Source of the DNA: JACVRM01 sp036824245
Lineage (GTDB): Bacteria > Actinomycetota > Thermoleophilia > Gaiellales > Gaiellaceae
DNA length: 13,345 nucleotides
Reading direction: 5' to 3'
NCBI GenBank assembly: GCA_036824245.1
Contig: DAITAO010000087.1
Span: 1 to 13,345, forward strand
Positions within the stretch are counted from its first letter, which is position 1, and every line of letters begins with the position of its first letter. Positions 5,769-11,879 of this stretch are shown in pieces. The position numbers and the translations under genes are program-made. The notes under the pieces were generated by a model, which saw only the letters and a program-made list of their open reading frames with translations, did no database searches and had not been told where the DNA came from.

Positions 5769-7530
5769 TCGCCTCCTGCGCGACCACGCAGATCACCTGG
5801 CCGGTGTTGATCGGCTCACCTGGAGCAACCGACAGCTGAGTCACGCGGCCGGCGAGGTGTGCGGTGACCTCGTTCTCCATCTTCATCGCCTCGACGATGC
5901 AGAGCACCTCGCCCGGCTGCACGTCCTGGCCCTCCTCGACGCGCACGGCCAGCACCGTGCCCTGCATCGGGCTCACTACGGCCTCCCGGCCTGTGCCGTG
6001 CGTGTCCGACGCCCGGACGCGCTCGCGCCGCCGGCGCGCCAGGGCAGCGTGCGGCGGCTCGGGAGCGAGCAGCTTGACGTCGTAGCGACGGCCGTCCAGC
6101 TCGACCGTCGTGCCCCGTTCGACGAGCGTTCCGTCCGACGACGGCGCTAATGTTGTCTCATGAGACAACCGGCTTGCGCGCTCTGCGAGCACTTCCGAGT
6201 CCACGACACCATGGCACGTTTCGCCCGCGGCAAAACACGGGTGTTCCAGCAGCGCTCGGTGGAAGCCGATCAGCGTCGTCACGCCCCCGATCTCGTACTC
6301 CTCGAGCGCGCGCAGCATGCGCCGGCGCGCGTGCTCTCGGTCGACGCCGTGCACGATCAGCTTCGCGACGAGGGGGTCGTACAGGCCGGACACCTCGCCG
6401 CCTTCCGTCACACCCGAGTCGACGCGCACGCCGGGCCCACCCGGCTCCCGGTAGCTCGTGATCCGCCCGGGCGTGGGCAGGAAGCCGCGTGAGGCGTCCT
6501 CCGCGTTGATGCGGCACTCGATGGCGTGGCCGGTGAAGCCCACGTCGTCCTGACCGAAGGCGAGCGGCTCGCCCGCGGCGATCAGCACCTGCTCGCGAAT
6601 GAGATCGAGCCCGGTGACGAGCTCCGTGACCGTGTGCTCGACCTGGATGCGCGTGTTCATCTCGAGGAAGAAGTACTCACCTTCGCGGGAGAGCAGGCCT
6701 TCGATCGTGCCTGCCGAGCGGTAACCCACGGCGCGGGTGGCGTCGACGGCTATGCGGCCGATGCGCTCCCGAAGCGAGTCATCGACGGCCGGAGAAGGGG
6801 TCTCCTCGACGAGCTTCTGGTGCCGCCGCTGGATCGTGCAGTCGCGTTCGCCGAGATGGACGACGTTGCCGTGGGAATCGGCCAGCACCTGCACCTCGAC
6901 GTGGCGTGGATCCTCGAGGTAGCGCTCTACATAGACGGCTGGGTCCGAAAAGTACGCCTGTCCTTCGCGCTGAGCGGACTCAAAGGAACGCTCGGCCTCG
7001 TCCGCGCTGCGCACGACTTTGAGACCTTTGCCGCCGCCGCCTGCCGACGCCTTGATCGCGATTGGCCAGCCCAGCTCCCCGCCGAGACGCACGACGTCTT
7101 CGGCGCCGGCCACGGGTGCGGTCGTGCCGGGGATGATCGGGACGCCGGCCCGCTGCATCAGCTCGCGCGCGGCTACCTTCGATCCCATCAGCTCGATCGC
7201 CTCGGGCGGCGGCCCGATCCATGTGATGCCGGCCTGCCCGCAGGCGCGGGCGAAGCCGGCGTTCTCGGCCAGGAACCCGTATCCCGGGTGGATTGCCTCG
7301 GCTCCGGCGCGCCCCGCCGTTTCGAGGATGCGTTCCACGTTGAGGTAGCTCTCCGCCGGCGGGCCGGCGCCGATCAAGTACGCCTCGTCAGCAAGCGCAG
7401 CGTGCAAGGAGCCGCGGTCGGCCTCGGAGTAGACCGCGACGTTCTCGATGCCGAGCTCGCGCAGCGTCCGGAAGATGCGAACGGCGATCTCGCCGCGGTT
7501 GGCGACGAGCACTTTGGTGAACCGCGTCAC
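5752..7530 (-). CDS. pccA: Acyl-CoA (acetyl/propionyl-CoA) carboxylase alpha subunit: biotin carboxylase fused to BCCP
   Basis: A 592-residue cytoplasmic subunit, the usual length of actinobacterial fused alpha chains. It carboxylates its own biotin with ATP and bicarbonate; the carboxyltransferase (11861-10275) then transfers the group to acyl-CoA. The domains run in order: biotin carboxylase N-domain (from KVLVANRGEIAVRIFR; HPGYGFLAEN at 81-90), ATP-grasp with the glycine loop SAGGGGKGLKV (162-172), catalytic EMNTRIQVEH (290-299), biotin carboxylase C-domain (GHAIECRINAE at 334-344), and a biotinyl domain at about 518-585 with EAMKMEN, where Lys550 carries biotin. All expected catalytic residues are present. 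The start is GTG at 7530; GAGAAT lies 7 nt upstream and no Shine-Dalgarno is seen, so a leaderless mRNA is possible besides read-through from the 77-aa gene 57 bp upstream. Acetyl versus propionyl specificity is set by the beta subunit, so the symbol is provisional. Confidence 0.95.
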   Translation of the reverse strand: MTRFTKVLVANRGEIAVRIFRTLRELGIENVAVYSEADRGSLHAALADEAYLIGAGPPAESYLNVERILETAGRAGAEAIHPGYGFLAENAGFARACGQAGITWIGPPPEAIELMGSKVAARELMQRAGVPIIPGTTAPVAGAEDVVRLGGELGWPIAIKASAGGGGKGLKVVRSADEAERSFESAQREGQAYFSDPAVYVERYLEDPRHVEVQVLADSHGNVVHLGERDCTIQRRHQKLVEETPSPAVDDSLRERIGRIAVDATRAVGYRSAGTIEGLLSREGEYFFLEMNTRIQVEHTVTELVTGLDLIREQVLIAAGEPLAFGQDDVGFTGHAIECRINAEDASRGFLPTPGRITSYREPGGPGVRVDSGVTEGGEVSGLYDPLVAKLIVHGVDREHARRRMLRALEEYEIGGVTTLIGFHRALLEHPCFAAGETCHGVVDSEVLAERASRLSHETTLAPSSDGTLVERGTTVELDGRRYDVKLLAPEPPHAALARRRRERVRASDTHGTGREAVVSPMQGTVLAVRVEEGQDVQPGEVLCIVEAMKMENEVTAHLAGRVTQLSVAPGEPINTGQVICVVAQEANDAAE

Positions 7531-7537
7531 AGCGCCT

Positions 7538-7543
7538 ATTCTC
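7538..7543 (-). promoter_or_regulatory. -10-like element placed for leaderless pccA
   Basis: On the minus strand GAGAAT (4 of 6 to TATAAT) lies 7 nt before the GTG at 7530, the same geometry as at the other leaderless-looking starts here. There is no -35 and no Shine-Dalgarno. It would give pccA its own transcript in addition to any from 7821. Confidence 0.35.
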
Positions 7544-7572
7544 GCCTGCGCCGGCGCCTGCCCGGCCCGCGG

Positions 7573-7595
7573 GGCGCTAGTGAGCGCTTAGCGCC
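7573..7595 (-). terminator. Perfect 7-bp inverted repeat at the end of the 77-aa gene
   Basis: GGCGCTA (7573-7579) and TAGCGCC (7589-7595) pair perfectly around a 9-nt loop. The TAA stop of the 77-aa gene (7590-7588) lies within the repeat. There is no T-run on either strand, so this is not a classical intrinsic terminator; an attenuating or mRNA-stabilising hairpin between the 77-aa gene and pccA is possible. Confidence 0.35.
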
Positions 7596-7821
7596 GACCG
7601 GCCGAGCGGGCACGCGGTGGTGGATGTACCGGACTGCGCACGGGAGCAGTGAGGGCCGGAAGGAATCCATCCAGGGCGTCGACGTTCTCGAGCAAGCCGG
7701 CGTTTCGCCAGGCGCTGCGGTACGGCGCCGGGGCGGTCTCCGCACTGAGCAGCGCCTCCAACGCGCGCCCCATCGCCTTGCTGCTCTGCGCGTCCGGCAG
7801 CGGAGAAGACTCGAACTTCAC
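7588..7821 (-). CDS. Small protein (77 aa) upstream of the carboxylase alpha gene
   Basis: I do not recognise a family. The GTG at 7821 is chosen because TACCCT sits exactly 7 nt upstream (leaderless geometry) and the sequence becomes protein-like only from this codon (VKFESSPLPDAQSSKAM); the frame stays open further upstream but there reads as Arg/Ser-rich non-coding sequence. The first half is probably helical (KAMGRALEALLSAE at about 15-28). It is followed by PAPYRSAWRNAGLLEN (31-46), an aromatic/Arg segment, and a Pro/Arg-rich basic tail (60-77). There is no signal peptide, membrane segment or Cys. It lies 57 bp upstream of pccA on the same strand, probably in one operon. Actinobacterial acyl-CoA carboxylases often have a small epsilon subunit of about 65-80 residues encoded near the other subunits. 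Size and position would fit, but I see no convincing epsilon signature, so this remains a hypothesis. Confidence 0.6.
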   Translation of the reverse strand: MKFESSPLPDAQSSKAMGRALEALLSAETAPAPYRSAWRNAGLLENVDALDGFLPALTAPVRSPVHPPPRARSAGRR

Positions 7822-7827
7822 TCGATC

Positions 7828-7834
7828 TAGGGTA
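7828..7834. promoter_or_regulatory. Overlapping bidirectional -10 elements between the 77-aa gene and the NlpC/P60 gene
   Basis: On the plus strand TAGGGT occupies 7828-7833, and on the minus strand TACCCT occupies 7834-7829; both fit TANNNT. The minus hexamer is 7 nt from the GTG at 7821, so that transcript should be leaderless. The plus hexamer predicts a start near 7840 and a leader of about 28 nt to the GTG at 7869. Neither strand shows a strong -35. Confidence 0.5.
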
Positions 7835-7868
7835 GACCGCCGACCAGGCTTCTGACGATTGCGGGAGG

Positions 7869-8915
7869 GTGAGTCGCTCCCTCGCGATCTTTGCATGCCT
7901 GGTTGTGACACTCGTTGCGGCGGTCGACGCTCAGGCTCGCCCTCCGGGCGTCTCGTGGGCCCAGAGCCACATCCGCTTCGTGGTGGCCCGCGGCTTGATG
8001 GCCGAGGACGTCGCCTCGTTCCGGCCGGATGACACGCTCACGCGCGGCGAGCTCGCCGCACTTGTCACCGCGCTGAACAAGCGGCCGGCTGCCGGCCCGG
8101 TCGATCCCGCGGAACCGCGCATGGCCGACCCGCGCATGGTGAGCGTCGCTCAGCTCGACGCGCGCCTGGTAGGGGCTCTCGGCCTGTCATCGTCGGCTGC
8201 GACGTTCCTGAGCGGTGCCCGCGGGGCAGGCCTGACGGTGACCGGGCGCTTCGGGACAGAGGTGGTGGCACGCCTCCTGGGGCTTCGCACGAACCACCCG
8301 AACGGCCAGGATGACCTCGAGCTCGCACCGGCGGATCCCGTCACGCGGGCCGAGACCGCGTTCTCGGCGGCGCGGATCCTGAGGCTGTCACCGCGGGACG
8401 CCGAGCACATCGAGACGGCGGCCGACACCTTCGCTCTCCCGTCGCTGACGGGCTGGCAGAAGCGAGTGCTCGGCACTGCGGCCGCGTTGATCGGCCACCC
8501 CTACGTGTGGGCCGGAACGAGCGAGTTTCCCGAGGGACCCCTGGGCCCACAGATCAAGGGCGGGTTCGACTGCTCCGGCTTCGCCTGGCGCGTGTTCAAG
8601 GTGCAGGCATACCCGTCAGGCGCCGCGCTGGCGAAGACGCTCCGAGGCCGCACCGCCGCCGCCATGGCAGGCGAGGTGCCGGCGGCACGCCGTATTGCGT
8701 TCGTCCGCCTCGCTCCGGCCGACCTCGTCTTCTTCGCTCCCGGCGGCAGCCGGGCGAAGGCCGGTGCCGTCGACCACATGGGCGTCTACCTCGGCTCGGG
8801 ATGGATGATCCATTCCTCTCGCTACGGAGTGGCGCTCGCGCCGATCTCGAGCGGCTGGTACCGCGAGCACTTCGCCTGGGGCAGGCGCCCGCTGGCCGAA
8901 GCCGGGCTTGCCTGA
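7869..8915 (+). CDS. Secreted NlpC/P60 peptidase with N-terminal SLH-like repeats
   Basis: A 348-residue exported protein. Residues 1-23 form a signal peptide. Residues about 28-67 resemble an S-layer homology repeat (IRFVVARGLM, then FRPDDTLTRGELAAL). A divergent copy probably lies near 122-171, ending in PVTRAETAFSAARIL. The C-terminal NlpC/P60 domain starts near 198 (LGTAAALIGHPYVWAG). Its Cys-His catalytic pair is visible: Cys235 in GGFDCSGFAWRV and His303 in VDHMGVYLG, with His315 (WMIHSS) as the likely third residue. The family cleaves peptide bonds in peptidoglycan stems, and SLH modules usually tether proteins to the wall, so a wall-bound remodelling hydrolase is likely. The GTG at 7869 is the only start after an in-frame stop; GGGAGG abuts it without a spacer, which is unusual. 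It is divergent from the 77-aa gene and convergent with P450, with a 4-bp gap. Confidence 0.87.
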   Translation: MSRSLAIFACLVVTLVAAVDAQARPPGVSWAQSHIRFVVARGLMAEDVASFRPDDTLTRGELAALVTALNKRPAAGPVDPAEPRMADPRMVSVAQLDARLVGALGLSSSAATFLSGARGAGLTVTGRFGTEVVARLLGLRTNHPNGQDDLELAPADPVTRAETAFSAARILRLSPRDAEHIETAADTFALPSLTGWQKRVLGTAAALIGHPYVWAGTSEFPEGPLGPQIKGGFDCSGFAWRVFKVQAYPSGAALAKTLRGRTAAAMAGEVPAARRIAFVRLAPADLVFFAPGGSRAKAGAVDHMGVYLGSGWMIHSSRYGVALAPISSGWYREHFAWGRRPLAEAGLA

Positions 8916-8919
8916 GTCG

Positions 8920-10215
8920 CTAGCGGACCTCAACCTCGGCCGGTAGCCCGCCGCGTGGTCGGAGCGTGATTCCTCCGTACGGCTCAACCGGGCGATCCTC
9001 GAGCAGGCGAAAGCGGAGCCGCTGTCCGATGGCGGCGAGTGCCAGCAAGCCCTCGAGCCGGGCCAGATTCTCGCCCAGACAGCGGTGCGGCCCATCGCCG
9101 AAGGGCAGGTAGCTGAACCGGTGTGGGCGCGGTTCGTTCGCAAACCGGCGCGGATCGAACTGCTCGGGGTGCGGAAAATGGTGCGGATGCCGGTGGAGGA
9201 TGTACGGGCATATGTAGAGGGCGGTGCCCGCCCGCACCGCGGCGCCGCCGGGTAGCCGGTCGTCGGTGAGCGGTATGCGCGCGTAAATCCACGTGGGCGG
9301 ATAGAGACGTAGCGCCTCGTCGAGGATCGCTCCGGCGGGACCGAGCCGGGTCCAGTCCGCAGCGGTTGGGGGCCGCCCCTCGAGCTCCTCGAGCCCGCCG
9401 TGGAACTGGGCCTCGATCGCCGGATGCCTCGCGAGCAGGTACCAGGTCCAGGTGAGCGTCTCTCCGAGCGTCTCGTAACCGGTGCTCGTGAACGCCAGGA
9501 CCTCGTCTCGCACGGCTCGGTCGCTCAGTCCCGATCCGTCCGGCGCTCGCAAGGCGAGCAGGGCGGCCAGAAGATGGTCTTCTCCCTCGGCGGCACGCGC
9601 GCGCTCGATCGCTGCGAAGATCGCCTGGTCTATGTCGCGAAGCGCGGCCGCGTGCTCGCGGACCAGCCTCGTCGGAAGGCGCTCGCGGAGGGGAAGCCTT
9701 CCCCAGTAGAGATACTCGGTGTAGCGCCGGCGAGCGTGGATCGCGTGCGCGAGGCGCGCGCGCTCGAGTTGATCGTCGGCCTTGCCGAGGAGGATGTCGA
9801 GGATCGCGGCGCGTGTGAGGTCGGCCATCTCGACCATCAAGTCGAGCCGCTCGCCGCTCCTTCGCGCTGCGAGCCACGACTCGATGCAACCGGTCATCGC
9901 GGGCCCGAAGCCGACGACCACCGCGCGGTGGAAGAGCGGCTGGAGAAGCCGCTTCCGCTCACGGTGCGCCTGACCCGTGCTCGTGAGCACCCCCTCGCCT
10001 GCCCGCCGGCGCCCTCGGGCGCTCGTGAGCTGGGGTGTCTTCACGTAGTTCGCAGCGTTTCCCAGCAGCACGTGACGGACGTCTTCCGGGTCGGCGACCA
10101 GGAAGCGCCCGGGACGGACGCGAACGAGCTCGTTGTACGAGAAACGCCGCGGAGACAGGATGCCGAGGCGCCGCCGGATAAAGGGCGGGAGCTCTCCCGT
10201 GGCAGGAGAGGACAT
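8920..10215 (-). CDS. Cytochrome P450 monooxygenase
   Basis: A 431-residue soluble P450 without a membrane anchor, as is usual in bacteria. All landmarks are present: I-helix STGYETLGET (244-253) with the acid-alcohol pair Glu248-Thr249; K-helix ExxR as EALR (300-303); PERF-like FDPRRF (353-358); and the heme loop FGDGPHRCLG (372-381) with Cys379 as thiolate ligand. The C-helix region carries HRERKRLLQPLF (84-95), where the family contacts a heme propionate. The substrate cannot be told from sequence, and no ferredoxin or reductase gene adjoins, although a Suc_Fer ferredoxin-like protein is encoded in the next same-strand operon. It begins 59 bp downstream of pccB on the same strand, so co-transcription is likely. 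The ATG at 10215 has only a weak GAGCGG-type ribosome-binding site. The same frame stays open for about 1.8 kb upstream through pccB, but that part is out-of-frame pccB sequence. Confidence 0.93.
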   Translation of the reverse strand: MSSPATGELPPFIRRRLGILSPRRFSYNELVRVRPGRFLVADPEDVRHVLLGNAANYVKTPQLTSARGRRRAGEGVLTSTGQAHRERKRLLQPLFHRAVVVGFGPAMTGCIESWLAARRSGERLDLMVEMADLTRAAILDILLGKADDQLERARLAHAIHARRRYTEYLYWGRLPLRERLPTRLVREHAAALRDIDQAIFAAIERARAAEGEDHLLAALLALRAPDGSGLSDRAVRDEVLAFTSTGYETLGETLTWTWYLLARHPAIEAQFHGGLEELEGRPPTAADWTRLGPAGAILDEALRLYPPTWIYARIPLTDDRLPGGAAVRAGTALYICPYILHRHPHHFPHPEQFDPRRFANEPRPHRFSYLPFGDGPHRCLGENLARLEGLLALAAIGQRLRFRLLEDRPVEPYGGITLRPRGGLPAEVEVR

Positions 10216-10274
10216 CCGCTCAGGTTCGGCGCCCGAGCAGGGACGTCGCGCCACTCCGGTCGCCGCAGGCGCCG

Positions 10275-11861
10275 TCAGAGCGGGATGTTTCCATGCTTTC
10301 GAGCCGGTCGGCGCTCGCGCTTCGTGAGCGCGGTCTCCAGCGCGTCGATGAGCACAGGTCGCGTGCGGCGCGGCTCGATCACCTCGTCCACGTAGCCCCG
10401 CTCGGCGGCCACGTAAGGATTGGCAAACCGCTCGCGGTAGTCCGCGATCAGCTCGGCACGCCGTGCCTCGGCATCGTCGGCCTCCTCCAGCTCCCGCCGG
10501 AAGACGATGTTCACTGCTCCCTCCGGGCCCATGACGGCCACCTCGGCAGTGGGCCACGCGAAGTTGAAGTCGGCGCGGATGTGCTTGGAGCTCATCACGT
10601 CGTACGCACCCCCGTAGGCCTTGCGCGTGATGACGGCGAGCTTCGGCACGGTCGCCTCGCAGTAGGCGTACAGCAGTTTGGCGCCGTGCCGGATGATCCC
10701 GCCCCACTCCTGTGCCGTGCCGGGCAGGAAGCCCGGCACGTCGACGAACGTGACGAGCGGGATGTTGAAGGCGTCGCACGTGCGCACGAACCGTGCGCCC
10801 TTGACCGCCGAGTCGATGTCCAGGACTCCCGCCAGCGCGCGCGGCTGGTTCCCGACCACGCCGACCACGTGCCCGCCCAGGCGGGCGAAGCCGCACACGA
10901 GGTTCTCCGCCCAGCGCTCGTGCACTTCGAGGAAGTCGCCGTCGTCGACCACACGGCTGATGACGTCTTTCATGTCGTACGGCTTGTTCGGGTTGTCCGG
11001 GATGAGCGAGTCGAGCTGCGCGTCCTCTCGCCCCTTCGCGTCGGAGGGCTCGAAGTAGGGCGGCGGGTCGAGGTTGTTCTGCGGCAGGAACGACAGCAGG
11101 TAGCGCGCGTCGTCGAGACACGACTCCTCGTCGGGCGATGTGAAGTGCGCAACGCCCGACTTCGAGGCGTGGGTGGCGGCGCCGCCGAGCTCCTCGAACG
11201 TCACCTCCTCGCCCGTCACCGTCTTCACCACGTCGGGGCCCGTGATGAACATGTACGACGTCTTCTCGACCATGAAGACGAAGTCCGTCATCACCGGCGA
11301 GTAGACCGCGCCACCGGCGCACGGGCCCATGACGAGGCTGATCTGCGGCACGACGCCCGACGACTGCACGTTCCGCCAGAAGATCTCCGCGTAGCCGGCG
11401 AGCGAGACGACGCCCTCCTGGATGCGCGCGCCGCCTGAGTCGTTGATGCCGATCACCGGGCACCCGTACTTGGCGGCGAGATCCATGATCTTGCAGACCT
11501 TCTCGGCGAACACCTCGGAGAGGCTGCCGCCGAAAACGGTGAAGTCCTGCGAGAAGACGAAGACACGGCGGTCGAAGATCGTTCCGTAGCCCGTAACGAC
11601 CGCGTCGCCGTAGGGGCGGCGCTCGAGCATGCCGAAGTTCGGCTCGCGGTGGCGCACATAGCGGTCGAGCTCGACGAAGGAGCCGGGGTCGAGCAAGCGC
11701 TCGATGCGCTCGCGGGCGAGCAGCTTGCCGGCCTGGCGCTGCCGCTCTATTGCGCGGTCGCCGCCCGCATGCAGCGCCTCCTCGCGCAGCGCCTCCAGCC
11801 GACCCAGCTTGGCGGCGGTCGTTTCCTCGGCGACGTCGGGCCTGTCCTCGGTGGCGGCCAT
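10275..11861 (-). CDS. pccB: Acyl-CoA (probably propionyl-CoA) carboxylase beta subunit, carboxyltransferase
   Basis: A 528-residue carboxyltransferase, matching the usual 520-540. It moves carboxyl from carboxybiotin on the alpha subunit to acyl-CoA, giving methylmalonyl-CoA from propionyl-CoA. The N-terminal crotonase-like half contains FSQDFTVFGGSLSE (103-116), INDSGGARIQEG (139-150), MGPCAGGAVYSP (178-189) and KSGVAHF (234-240). The C-terminal half contains VDVPGFLPG (373-381), the oxyanion region TRKAYGGAYDVMSSKH (412-427) and the family ending RKHGNIPL. Asp421 in AYDVM aligns with the residue (Asp422 in Streptomyces coelicolor PccB, Ile in AccB) known to steer propionyl versus acetyl/butyryl preference, which favours propionyl-CoA. 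The ATG at 11861 has no Shine-Dalgarno but has GATACT 7 nt upstream, consistent with a leaderless mRNA. P450 follows 59 bp downstream. The alpha subunit lies about 2.7 kb away in a separate transcription unit. Confidence 0.95.
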   Translation of the reverse strand: MAATEDRPDVAEETTAAKLGRLEALREEALHAGGDRAIERQRQAGKLLARERIERLLDPGSFVELDRYVRHREPNFGMLERRPYGDAVVTGYGTIFDRRVFVFSQDFTVFGGSLSEVFAEKVCKIMDLAAKYGCPVIGINDSGGARIQEGVVSLAGYAEIFWRNVQSSGVVPQISLVMGPCAGGAVYSPVMTDFVFMVEKTSYMFITGPDVVKTVTGEEVTFEELGGAATHASKSGVAHFTSPDEESCLDDARYLLSFLPQNNLDPPPYFEPSDAKGREDAQLDSLIPDNPNKPYDMKDVISRVVDDGDFLEVHERWAENLVCGFARLGGHVVGVVGNQPRALAGVLDIDSAVKGARFVRTCDAFNIPLVTFVDVPGFLPGTAQEWGGIIRHGAKLLYAYCEATVPKLAVITRKAYGGAYDVMSSKHIRADFNFAWPTAEVAVMGPEGAVNIVFRRELEEADDAEARRAELIADYRERFANPYVAAERGYVDEVIEPRRTRPVLIDALETALTKRERRPARKHGNIPL

Positions 11862-11867
11862 TGAGCC

Positions 11868-11874
11868 TAGTATC
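11868..11874. promoter_or_regulatory. Bidirectional leaderless promoter between pccB and the PLP enzyme gene
   Basis: Only 18 bp (11862-11879) separate the ATG of pccB from the GTG of the PLP enzyme. Within it, TAGTAT (11868-11873, plus) lies 6 nt before the GTG and GATACT (11874-11869, minus) lies 7 nt before the ATG. The two hexamers overlap by five positions, so the polymerase could bind in only one direction at a time. The -35 regions would fall inside the opposite coding sequence and are weak. Confidence 0.55.
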
Positions 11875-11879
11875 GCGTC

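Noticed and set aside
3945..5810. A 621-codon plus-strand open frame crossing the JmjC gene and the Suc_Fer gene
   Set aside because: It is Arg/Ala-rich shadow sequence in a high-GC region, overlapping two well-supported genes in other frames; no domain is recognisable.
6526..7830. A 434-codon plus-strand frame antisense to pccA
   Set aside because: It is the complement of a conserved carboxylase gene, has no family features, and its composition reflects the codon structure of pccA.
10293..11438. A 381-codon plus-strand frame antisense to pccB (and a similar one at 9400-10395 over P450)
   Set aside because: Antisense shadows of genes with complete catalytic motifs; no ribosome-binding site or recognisable domain.
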